From IMG/VR virus record IMGVR_UViG_3300030060_000971, positions 10,388 through 33,808 of that record: a stretch of DNA of 23,421 nucleotides. One strand, 5' to 3'. Numbering within the stretch: the stretch's first letter is position 1; the number at the start of each line of letters is the position of its first letter. Shown here in pieces: positions 1 to 6,626 of this stretch. Position numbers and translations under genes: made by a program. The DNA comes from a virus. The notes beneath the pieces are model-generated. The model did not search any database. It had not been told where the DNA came from and saw only the letters and a program-made list of their open reading frames with translations.

Positions 1-576
1 AGTGATGGTATGCCTCTTGGTATTTCTGGTACTTTTAACTTCATGTTCGTATTCCAAGCAGAACACAATATCCTTATGCACCCGTTCCACATGCTCGGTG
101 TTGCTGGGGTATTCGGTGGATCTCTTTTCTCTGCTATGCACGGAAGTCTTGTTACTTCCTCTATCATTGCGGAAACAACAGAAGAGGTATCACAGAACTA
201 TGGTTATAAGTTTGGACAAGATGAGGAAACATATAACATCGTTGCAGCTCATGGCTACTTCGGTAGATTAATTTTCCAATATGCCTCTTTTAATAATTCT
301 CGTAGCTTACATTTCTTTTTGGCTACTTGGCCCGTGGTTGGCATATGGCTCACCTCAATGGGTATCTGCACCATGGCTTTCAACCTTAATGGTTTTAACT
401 TTAATCAGTCCATCGTTGACTCAAACGGTAAAATCGTTCCAACTTGGGCTGACGTTGTAAACAGAGCTAACTTAGGCTTTGAAGTTATGCACGAGCGTAA
501 CGCACACAACTTCCCACTTGACTTAGCATCAACTGAGTCAACATCCGTTGCCTTAACTGCACCAGTTATAGGCTAA
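1..576 (+). CDS. psbA: Photosystem II D1 protein, C-terminal part (5' end outside window)
   Basis: D1 is a core reaction-centre subunit of photosystem II in the thylakoid membrane; phage copies replace the fast-turnover host D1 during infection. The frame is open from base 1. By alignment to the known D1 sequence the first residue is about Ser169, so Asp170 (Mn ligand) is the second residue. E189/H190 (AEHNILMH), H198, H215, the S264/H272 region ([10 protein letters not shown]) and the C-terminal Mn ligands H332, E333, H337, D342 and A344 ([14 protein letters not shown]) are all present; H332 maps to base 490, so there is no indel. A 15-residue tail follows Ala344, normally removed by the CtpA protease. 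The E130/Q130 position that separates D1 isoforms lies outside the window. Lying just upstream of the capsid gene is the known arrangement in T7-like cyanophages. The call is near certain. Confidence 0.98.
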   Translation, partial: SDGMPLGISGTFNFMFVFQAEHNILMHPFHMLGVAGVFGGSLFSAMHGSLVTSSIIAETTEEVSQNYGYKFGQDEETYNIVAAHGYFGRLIFQYASFNNSRSLHFFLATWPVVGIWLTSMGICTMAFNLNGFNFNQSIVDSNGKIVPTWADVVNRANLGFEVMHERNAHNFPLDLASTESTSVALTAPVIG

Positions 577-582
577 TTAAAC

Positions 583-636
583 GTCCGTTCATCCCGCAAG
601 GGACGCATGACAACCTAGCATGGAACGGGGCTAGGG
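583..636 (+). promoter_or_regulatory. Downstream-peptide-type (glutamine) riboswitch candidate
   Basis: Seven bases after the psbA stop is a compact three-way junction with a pseudoknot. P1 pairs CCGTTC (585-590) with GAACGG (623-628). P2 is TCCC-GCAA-GGGA (592-603), a GNRA-capped hairpin. P3 pairs CATG (606-609) with CATG (619-622). The P3 loop segment CCTAG (614-618) can pair with CTAGG (631-635) to form the pseudoknot. This order, the CGTTCATCCC...GGGAC core and the very short gene just downstream match the Downstream-peptide RNA motif, which together with the glnA motif is an established L-glutamine-binding class in cyanobacteria and marine phages. Recognition is from memory of the consensus; a covariance-model search would settle it. 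Which way it switches is not visible. Confidence 0.82.
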
Positions 637-641
637 TATAT

Positions 642-645
642 GGAG
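642..645 (+). promoter_or_regulatory. Shine-Dalgarno of the downstream peptide
   Basis: GGAG lies six bases before ATG 652, near-ideal spacing, and decides in favour of that start over the in-frame ATG at 640, which overlaps the SD. It abuts GCTAGC (645-650), whose CTAG can pair with CTAG at 615-618 or 631-634 in the riboswitch, so its accessibility may depend on the RNA fold. Confidence 0.75.
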
Positions 646-651
646 CTAGCA

Positions 652-705
652 ATGAAAGTTACTTTCGTATATCGTGGCGTTACATACACCAGAGTAATCG
701 GTTAA
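652..705 (+). CDS. 17-residue 'downstream peptide' under riboswitch control
   Basis: The product is MKVTFVYRGVTYTRVIG. A well-spaced SD and the upstream riboswitch-like element support expression; very short genes (about 17-100 codons) are the defining downstream neighbour of this RNA class. The YRGVTY segment resembles the short YRG-Y motif of small cyanobacterial proteins of the DUF4278 type, but the peptide is too short for a firm family call. Function unknown. It could act on a host target as a small regulator, or translation of the short frame could itself be the control step for the capsid gene downstream. No signal peptide or membrane segment is apparent. Confidence 0.72.
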   Translation: MKVTFVYRGVTYTRVIG

Positions 706-857
706 GCGATCACAGGGGGTGCAAGTCCCCCTATCTCTATTGGAGAGAGCCCAGTACGCTGGATACCTTGATCCGTCTAGACGGTGGGATAGACCACAAA
801 ATATGGCCAAAAATTTTCAGTACTGAAGAACGTACAAACTATACATTCTTATTAGAA
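706..857 (+). other. Non-coding, hairpin-rich leader of the capsid gene
   Basis: No convincing gene is seen here. Four short hairpins follow one another: AGGGGG/CCCCCT (714-719 with 727-732, 7-nt loop), TCTCT/AGAGA (734-738 with 744-748), CCAG-TACG-CTGG (751-762, a UNCG-type tetraloop) and CCGT-CTAG-ACGG (773-784). The last has alternatives: ATCC/GGAT (771-774 with 787-790) and GTCTA/TAGAC (775-779 with 790-794). None is followed by a T-run, so they are not standard terminators; an RNA-processing site or capsid-mRNA 5' structure is more likely. A TATACAT at 840-846 resembles a -10 box but has no good -35, and no phage-polymerase promoter could be recognised. Confidence 0.55.
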
Positions 858-2048
858 ATGGCATACCCCGGAAGTTTCGACCATCAGTCGAACGTAAACC
901 CAACCCAGCTAACAAGGCCGGGTGCACTTAATGGTGGTGCTGATCCTAGAGCCCTTTACCTTAAATTATTCTCAGGTGAGATGTTTAAAGGCTTCCAGAG
1001 AAACACCATTGCAAGAGACTTAGTACAGAAGAGAACATTAACTTCTGGTAAGTCAATGCAGTTTATCTACACTGGTAGAACAACAGCCGAGTATCATACA
1101 CCCGGCCAGAGCATACTTGGTAACGACCAAAAAGCTCCACCAGTTGCAGAAAAAACTGTAACAATTGATGACCTATTAATTAGTTCAGCTTTTGTTTACG
1201 AGCTAGACGAGACACTAGCACACTACGACCTACGTGGTGAAATTTCTGCTAAGATCGGTTACGCTCTTGCAGAGAAGTATGACAGACTCATCTTCAGAGC
1301 TATTGCAAAGGGTGCTAGACAGGCTTCTCCTGTTTCTATGACTAACTTTGTAGAGCCCGGTGGAACACAGATCCAAGTTGGAGCTGGTTCAGATGCAGAC
1401 GACGCATACAACTCAACACATCTAATCTCAGCTTTCTATGACGCTGCTGCTGCTCTCGACGAGAAAGGCGTAAGTTCTGAAGGTAGAGTTGCTGTGTTGA
1501 ACCCAAGACAGTACTACGAACTTATACAAGCTATCGGTTCTAACGGTCTTGTAAACAGAGATGTACAAGGTACAGCTCTACAGAGTGGACAAGGCATCAT
1601 TGAAATTGCAGGCATCCAGATCTTCAAGTCAATGAACATTCCATTCTTCAACAGATATGGTACAAAGTATGCTCCTAACTCAGGTGCATCTGCAAGTAGT
1701 GACTTAGCAGTACCTAACCCCGGTAATACAGGAGACTTCGTAGAAGTTTCTACAGAAGACGCAAGATCTTCAGTTACTGGTATCAACAACAACTACGGAA
1801 ACTCAAACGACTTCGGTCAGAGTTGCGGACTTATCTTCCAAAGAGAAGCTGCTGCTGTTGTTGAGGCTATCGGCCCACAGGTTCAGGTAACTTCAGGTGA
1901 TGTTTCTGTTGTATACCAAGGTGACGTAATCCTTGGAAGACTAGCTATGGGAGCAGACTTCTTGAACCCAGCTGCTTGTGTTGAATTGTTCGCTGGAACA
2001 ACAACTAAGCCTACTGCGTTTGGTACTACATACCCAGCTAACGCTTAA
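858..2048 (+). CDS. Major capsid protein (T7 gp10-like)
   Basis: This 396-residue protein forms the icosahedral shell. Blocks typical of T7-like cyanophage capsids are present: ALYLKLFSGEMFKGFQRNTI near the N-terminus, LTSGKSMQFIYTGRT, the Gly-rich loop before VAEKTVTIDDLLISSAF, DETLAHYDLRGEISAKIGYA, and near the C-terminus GPQVQVTSGDVSVVYQGDVI followed by LAMGADFLNPAA. The start at ATG 858 (MAYPGSFDHQ) gives the usual short leader before ALYLKLF; a TTG start at 768 would add 30 unlike residues encoded by the hairpin leader. No strong SD precedes 858. The upstream assembly/scaffold and portal genes lie outside the window. A Ser/Asn-rich insertion precedes the C-terminal block. A terminator follows closely, as expected for the most heavily made virion protein. 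Confidence 0.96.
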   Translation: MAYPGSFDHQSNVNPTQLTRPGALNGGADPRALYLKLFSGEMFKGFQRNTIARDLVQKRTLTSGKSMQFIYTGRTTAEYHTPGQSILGNDQKAPPVAEKTVTIDDLLISSAFVYELDETLAHYDLRGEISAKIGYALAEKYDRLIFRAIAKGARQASPVSMTNFVEPGGTQIQVGAGSDADDAYNSTHLISAFYDAAAALDEKGVSSEGRVAVLNPRQYYELIQAIGSNGLVNRDVQGTALQSGQGIIEIAGIQIFKSMNIPFFNRYGTKYAPNSGASASSDLAVPNPGNTGDFVEVSTEDARSSVTGINNNYGNSNDFGQSCGLIFQREAAAVVEAIGPQVQVTSGDVSVVYQGDVILGRLAMGADFLNPAACVELFAGTTTKPTAFGTTYPANA

Positions 2049-2063
2049 TTTTTATTTTTATAC

Positions 2064-2085
2064 GGGGGCTTCGGCTCCCTTTTTT
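2064..2085 (+). terminator. Rho-independent terminator after the capsid gene
   Basis: Stem GGGGGC (2064-2069) pairs with GCTCCC (2074-2079), one G-U wobble, closed by a UUCG tetraloop and followed by six T. It sits 15 bases after the capsid stop and only three bases before the next start codon. It is probably leaky, giving more capsid than tail transcript, because no promoter is visible after it. This parallels the T7 terminator behind gene 10. Confidence 0.88.
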
Positions 2086-2088
2086 CTT

Positions 2089-2700
2089 ATGGCTACCACA
2101 ACTATTGACACCGATACCGAACTATCCGCAGTGAACTCTATACTGGGAGCTATCGGACAATCACCACAGACAACACTAAACTTTGACAACCCAGAAGTAT
2201 CACTTATATTCAATCTACTCCGTGATGCCAACGTAGACACGCAGGCAGAGGGGTGGCATTTCAATACAGAATATCATGTAAAATTTACACCTGATGCAAA
2301 CAAGAAGATTGCAATAGGTAATGATATACTTTCTATGGATTTACATGATAATCAAGCTCGTAGACATCATGACCTTGTACGTCGTAATGGATTCTTGTAT
2401 GACAAAATAGATCATACAGATGAGTTTGATGGTGACGTAGATCTAGATGTTGTCAGATTATATACGTTTGAAGATCTACCTATTATCTTTAGACGATTTA
2501 TTACATATAGAGCAATGACCGCAGCAGCTACACAGCTTGTTGCTAATCCAAATCTTGTTAGATTACTGACTAATCAGGCTAGTTTAGCTCGAGCAGCTCT
2601 ACAAGAATACGAGTGCAACCAAGGAGATCACAGCATGATGGGATTCCCAGAGGGCACTGCATATCAAACTTACCAACCTTGGAGAAACCTTAGACGATAA
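2089..2700 (+). CDS. Tail tubular protein A (T7 gp11-like)
   Basis: The 203-residue product is close to the 196 of T7 gp11, the adaptor ring joining portal to nozzle. The N-terminal ELSAVNSILGAIGQSP matches the family signature (ELSAVN-IL--IG-xP); further conserved blocks are GWHFNTEY, GFLYDKIDHTDEFD and the helical RRFITYRAMTAAATQ. ATG 2089 is chosen because the frame upstream runs through the terminator and capsid 3' end with no family-like sequence. No SD is present: the start lies directly behind the terminator T-run. The stop overlaps the next start as TAATG, pointing to translational coupling with tail tubular B. Confidence 0.94.
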   Translation: MATTTIDTDTELSAVNSILGAIGQSPQTTLNFDNPEVSLIFNLLRDANVDTQAEGWHFNTEYHVKFTPDANKKIAIGNDILSMDLHDNQARRHHDLVRRNGFLYDKIDHTDEFDGDVDLDVVRLYTFEDLPIIFRRFITYRAMTAAATQLVANPNLVRLLTNQASLARAALQEYECNQGDHSMMGFPEGTAYQTYQPWRNLRR

Positions 2701-5501
2701 TGGCAAGCGTAACACAAACTATTCCTCAGTTCTCACTAGGTATATCACAACAGCCTGATAACCTTAAGTTTCCCGGCCAAGTCACGGATATAGTAAACGC
2801 TGTACCAGATGTAACTGATGGTTTATTCAAAAGACCGGGTGCAAAAAGGATTGGAACTGATGCCCTTACCAATGTACAAACTGGCGGGTCTTGGTTTCAT
2901 TACTTTCGTGACGAGACAGAGGGATCTTATATAGGACAAGTAGCTGCTGATGGTCAGGTGCGAGTATGGCGTTGCAGTGATGGGCAACAAATGACTACAG
3001 CCTACGGCACAGGTGGACAGACAGCTATACAAAACTACTTAGCAACCAGTGAACCAGAAAACTTACAGTTCCTCACTATCAATGATACTACATTTGTGTC
3101 AAGTAGGGACTCTACTAATTCTAATACTTTAATTGGTCAGACAGGCTCATCAACAGCTACACCTGACCCGCACTTTGCGATGTTAGAATTATTACGAACA
3201 GAAAACGGAAGACAATATGGACTTGATATATTTAGTACAGCTGCTGTCACAAACCTCAGTCGTGCTACCCGTATTAAAATATCGGCTGACACACTTGATG
3301 AGTCTGATGGTACAGGAGACTGTCCCGGAATCGGTACACAAGTATTTAGTGTTGACTCAGGATCAAAGAAAAACTTAATATTTAGACTTAACATTTTAGG
3401 TCAACAAGGTGTGAGTCCTAACTATCAGAACAACTCCGATAATGATGGCCCAGAGGGTCAAAACTACAGATGCAGTTATCAACGTGAAGTAGTATTATTA
3501 CATGGTGGTGAAGGCTGGCAAGTTGGTGATACTGTAACAGTGACTTTAGACTCTGCAAAAGGTGGAGCATCTGGTGGCAATGATGCTACATATACTATAC
3601 GTGTTGAAGAGATCGAAACAACTCAAGTCAACGCAACAGTCAGTAGTCAAGATGATGGCCTTATCAGACCAGAGCCTACACCGTTTGACGCACAGACAGC
3701 TGTTACAGCAGATACAATTCTTGGCGGACTACGATCGGAAATCAACGCTATATCAGGTATTAGTTGTAAAGTTATAGGTACAGGTATATACATATTTAGT
3801 AATAATGCTTTTACTGTTAACGTTGTTGAGAATGATTTGATGAGAGTTATGCAAAGCTCTGTCAATGATGTACAGAACTTACCTAACCAATGTAAAAATG
3901 GCTACATCGTCAAGGTGTCCAACGCTTTGAGATCAGAAGAAGATGACTACTATCTAAAGTTTGAAGGTCAAAACGGTAATGATGGTAATGGTGCTTGGAC
4001 TGAGTGTGCAAAGCCGGGTATTACTACAACCCTGACTAACATGCCGTTGGTTATACAACGTACAGCCACGACTACATTTACTGTCAAACAGTTTACATAT
4101 GGAGAAAGAGATGTCGGTGATGAATTTACAAACCCGATGCCATCATTTGTAGGTAAACGTATTAACAAGGTGCTGTTCTTTCGTAACAGGTTAGCGTTTC
4201 TGGCAGGCGAGAATGTAATTACATCACGACCGGGTACGTTAGGAACTCCTAACTTCTTTATTGAAACAGCTTTGACAGTCTCAGTTGCTGACCCTGTAGA
4301 TATATCAGCTGCATCTATGTTTCCATCTGACCTGTTTGATGGTATAGAAATCAACGCTGGTTTACTTGTATTTAGTACAAACCAACAGTTCTTACTGGCA
4401 TCAGATGATACAGTATTCAACCCTGACACAGCTAAACTGAGAAGTATAGCTACGTTTAATTATAATGAAAAGATGCCTCCTATATCTCTAGGAACTACAA
4501 TAGCTTATATAGATAACTCTGGTAAGTTTAGTAGATTCAACGAGATGGCTAACTCAGCACGAGAAGGAGAGCCTAACATAATCGAGGTAAGTAAAGTTGT
4601 TCCTACCTTACTACCTAAGAACATAGACCTAATCACTAACTCTAGAGAAAACTCTATTGTGTTGATAGGTAAAACAGGAACAGATGTGGTATTTGGTTAT
4701 AAGTATTTCCAAACCGCAGACAAGAGAGCACAAGCTGCTTGGTTCAAATGGAAGCTCAATAATCCATTGATATATCATTTTATTGTTAATGACGAGTACT
4801 TCTTTCTAGATAGTGACTATTATCTACAAAGTATCAAGCTAGTGCAAACTGAAACAGACCCTTCTATAGTACAAGATAATGTCGACTTCTTACTTCATGT
4901 GGATAATCATACTACTGTTAGCGGTGGCAGCTTTAACGCAACTACAAACACCACAACCTTCAGTGGTGTGGGGTGGCTAAATACAGTTACCACACCTAAC
5001 CATGATCTAGTTGTGATTGACACAAACACCAACTCTTCTCGGGTTGGTCGATACGCCAAGGCTACAGTATCAGGTACAAGTTTTACTTTACCCGGTAACT
5101 GGTCTAGTGCTACACTTACAATAGGCTATATCTATCCATACGAAGTTAAACTACCAACACTCTACCCATCTAAGATAGATGGTGCACGATCTACAGCAGA
5201 CGTAAACTCATCTTTAGTTTTGCATAGAGTCAAGTTTCACTTTGGTAAGATAGGTCTATACGAAACAACACTTGAAAGAGTAGGTAAAAATGATTACACA
5301 GAAATCTACGAATCAACAGAGCTCGACGAGTACGACGCATCTGATGCACCATATCTCGAAGAGTTTATACAGACTGTCCCAGTCTACGAGAAAAACACAA
5401 ACGTTGAGATAACACTCAAATCTTCACACCCTGCCCCAGCTACATTGAGATCAATGTCTTGGGAAGGAGACTATTCACCCAAATATTATCGCCGTGTATA
5501 A
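2700..5501 (+). CDS. Tail tubular protein B / nozzle (T7 gp12-like)
   Basis: At 933 residues it is longer than T7 gp12 (794). It forms the hexameric tail nozzle to which fibres attach. The N-terminus carries the family hallmark FSLGISQQPDNLKFPGQ followed by GLFKRPGAKRIG, equivalent to GISQQPD...LQKRP in T7. The middle contains FRNRLAFLAGENVITSRPG and a downstream DPVDISAASMFPSDLFDG block typical of this family. No signal peptide or transmembrane segment is seen. It begins inside the stop of tail tubular A and its last codons overlap the next small gene by eight bases. It holds six of the window's 17 Pro-Gly pairs, all written CCSGG. Confidence 0.95.
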   Translation: MASVTQTIPQFSLGISQQPDNLKFPGQVTDIVNAVPDVTDGLFKRPGAKRIGTDALTNVQTGGSWFHYFRDETEGSYIGQVAADGQVRVWRCSDGQQMTTAYGTGGQTAIQNYLATSEPENLQFLTINDTTFVSSRDSTNSNTLIGQTGSSTATPDPHFAMLELLRTENGRQYGLDIFSTAAVTNLSRATRIKISADTLDESDGTGDCPGIGTQVFSVDSGSKKNLIFRLNILGQQGVSPNYQNNSDNDGPEGQNYRCSYQREVVLLHGGEGWQVGDTVTVTLDSAKGGASGGNDATYTIRVEEIETTQVNATVSSQDDGLIRPEPTPFDAQTAVTADTILGGLRSEINAISGISCKVIGTGIYIFSNNAFTVNVVENDLMRVMQSSVNDVQNLPNQCKNGYIVKVSNALRSEEDDYYLKFEGQNGNDGNGAWTECAKPGITTTLTNMPLVIQRTATTTFTVKQFTYGERDVGDEFTNPMPSFVGKRINKVLFFRNRLAFLAGENVITSRPGTLGTPNFFIETALTVSVADPVDISAASMFPSDLFDGIEINAGLLVFSTNQQFLLASDDTVFNPDTAKLRSIATFNYNEKMPPISLGTTIAYIDNSGKFSRFNEMANSAREGEPNIIEVSKVVPTLLPKNIDLITNSRENSIVLIGKTGTDVVFGYKYFQTADKRAQAAWFKWKLNNPLIYHFIVNDEYFFLDSDYYLQSIKLVQTETDPSIVQDNVDFLLHVDNHTTVSGGSFNATTNTTTFSGVGWLNTVTTPNHDLVVIDTNTNSSRVGRYAKATVSGTSFTLPGNWSSATLTIGYIYPYEVKLPTLYPSKIDGARSTADVNSSLVLHRVKFHFGKIGLYETTLERVGKNDYTEIYESTELDEYDASDAPYLEEFIQTVPVYEKNTNVEITLKSSHPAPATLRSMSWEGDYSPKYYRRV

Positions 5502-5667
5502 CGTACAACTCACAGAAACAGAACTCAGATACCTATATTGGAGAATGAAAACCAATAGATACTACGAAAGGTATGTTGAAAGAGGCATGAAACAGATGCC
5601 ATGGGAGCCTTGGATGGCAGACACAATAGAAAAATTAGAGCCTATATATGAAACCTTTGAAAAGTAA
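5494..5667 (+). CDS. Small conserved-looking protein, 57 aa, GTG start
   Basis: The frame opens with GTG at 5494 inside the last codons of tail tubular B and runs 57 residues: MYNVQLTETELRYLYWRMKT at the start, then aromatic, charged sequence with YYERYVERGM and PWEPWMADT. It fills the only gap between the nozzle and gp13-like genes and overlaps the latter by 20 bases, so it is very likely translated. There is no clear SD; coupling from the upstream stop is plausible. A later ATG at 5545 has GGAG only one base away, too close. The predicted protein is helical, soluble and rich in Tyr, Trp and Met. Function unknown; by position it may be a minor virion or assembly protein. Confidence 0.65.
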   Translation: MYNVQLTETELRYLYWRMKTNRYYERYVERGMKQMPWEPWMADTIEKLEPIYETFEK

Positions 5668-6100
5668 ATACATTCACCCTATAACCTTGAAGGCTGCTCT
5701 AGAAGTGGCCTCTAATTTACGCTCAGAGGACTTCAGAGAGATCTCAGAGGGGCATGGACTAGATCCACTAACGTATCTAGCAGCCATGTCCACAGATCCC
5801 GCTACAGTCTATTTTACGTCGCCTAGCGGCAAGGCTGCTGGTATGGCAGGCGTAGGTAAGAAAGGCGATATATGGATGCTCTGCACCAATGTAATCCATG
5901 AACAACCGACTTTATTCGCAAGACAGGCAAAACGGTATGTCGATAGCCGAGAGGAGCCTTTGCTTTGGAATATAGTTGACAGTCGAAACGAAGCACATTT
6001 AAAACTGCTAAAGTTTCTCGGCTTTAAGTTTTTACGTAAGTTAAAACATGGGCCAAACAATGTAACATTTATAGAATTTTGCCGTGTGCGTAGACGCTAA
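5648..6100 (+). CDS. T7 gp13-like protein, GNAT-type fold
   Basis: At 150 residues it is similar in length to T7 gp13 (138), a protein needed for making infective virions, whose family (DUF2833) has a GNAT-acetyltransferase-like fold. The best match is the C-terminal half, LLWNIVDSRNEAHLKLLKFLGFKF, equivalent to the LWNYVWVGNTSHIRFLKTIGA segment of T7 gp13 and typical of the last strand-helix of GNATs. The GKAAGMAGVGKKGDIWMLCT segment matches the central strands. Whether it binds acetyl-CoA cannot be told: no clear Q/RxxGxG/A loop is visible. It overlaps the upstream small gene by 20 bases and the downstream gp14-like gene by 17. Confidence 0.8.
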   Translation: MKPLKSKYIHPITLKAALEVASNLRSEDFREISEGHGLDPLTYLAAMSTDPATVYFTSPSGKAAGMAGVGKKGDIWMLCTNVIHEQPTLFARQAKRYVDSREEPLLWNIVDSRNEAHLKLLKFLGFKFLRKLKHGPNNVTFIEFCRVRRR

Positions 6101-6626
6101 TGCTGGTGCTAGAAGAGCAGCCAGACAAAGAAACAGAGAGAAGCATGCTAACTTTGCTCAGAAGAAACTACAATTCTTCAACAAGGAGACAAGTTTAGCA
6201 AGAGCTCAAAATAGAAATGTATTGGGGTACAGTCGTGACCTTAGTGACGCTTACGTAAGAGCTATTTATACTCAAGGTAAGGGTCGTTTAAGAAACCAAC
6301 AACTTACTGCACAATACTTTAATAAGAAAAGAATTGATGAAGGTGGTAGGAGTAGAAAATTTGGTAAGAAACAAAAACAAGCTTTACTCAGAAGTCGAGG
6401 AGAGATTGAAGGAGTAACACGTAACATGTTTGGTCGAAACATGGCATACGCTCAAGAAGGTGCAAGACGTAAGTTCCAAGCTGCTAATGCCGCAGCCAGA
6501 GAGAAACTAGGTGTTCCTCCAGCATTTGGTGCTCCAGTCATGCTACCTCCAACAGATTACTTTACAGGATTCTTGCAACTTGCAAGTTCAGCTGCAAGTA
6601 TATACTCAGGATTTACGAACCCATAA
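6084..6626 (+). CDS. Internal virion protein B (T7 gp14-like)
   Basis: This 180-residue, very basic and Ala/Arg/Gln-rich protein occupies the gp14 position (T7 gp14 is 196 aa). In T7 gp14 is ejected first and builds the outer-membrane part of the trans-envelope channel. The MC start of the product (MCVDANAGARRAARQ) resembles the MC- start of T7 gp14. The GTG start at 6084 is chosen because it preserves this and overlaps the upstream gene end; there is no good SD. The long middle is helical (FAQKKLQFFNKET, RRKFQAANAAAREK) and the C-terminus ends in a weakly hydrophobic FTGFLQLASSAASIYSGF. The next gene starts in the TAATG overlap. Confidence 0.8.
   Translation: MCVDANAGARRAARQRNREKHANFAQKKLQFFNKETSLARAQNRNVLGYSRDLSDAYVRAIYTQGKGRLRNQQLTAQYFNKKRIDEGGRSRKFGKKQKQALLRSRGEIEGVTRNMFGRNMAYAQEGARRKFQAANAAAREKLGVPPAFGAPVMLPPTDYFTGFLQLASSAASIYSGFTNP

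Noticed and set aside
711-735. tRNA or tRNA remnant
   Set aside because: One hairpin (GGGGG-TGCAAGT-CCCCC) resembles a T-arm, but no D-arm, anticodon arm or acceptor partner is found upstream and the loop has G where U55 is expected.
840-846. Host-type promoter -10 box TATACAT before the capsid gene
   Set aside because: There is no acceptable -35 at 16-18 bases and it is only about 11 bases from the start codon; too weak to list.
768-857. N-terminal extension of the capsid protein from a TTG at 768
   Set aside because: The extra 30 residues lie over the hairpin-rich leader, do not resemble capsid N-termini, and ATG 858 gives a normal leader length before ALYLKLF.
577-857. Group I intron or homing-endonuclease remnant after psbA
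   Set aside because: psbA introns exist in some cyanophages, but the coding sequence here is continuous to its normal end and no P/Q/R/S core elements are seen in the gap.
1978-2100. Programmed frameshift from capsid into the tail tubular A frame (like T7 gp10B)
   Set aside because: The downstream frame is open into the capsid 3' end, but it would need a +1 or -2 shift, and no slippery site is visible; the overlapping residues show no family-like sequence.
3968-4429. 153-codon reverse-strand frame inside tail tubular B
   Set aside because: Shadow of a well-supported gene on the other strand; low-complexity Ser/Val/Asn composition typical of antisense translation, and no promoter or SD.
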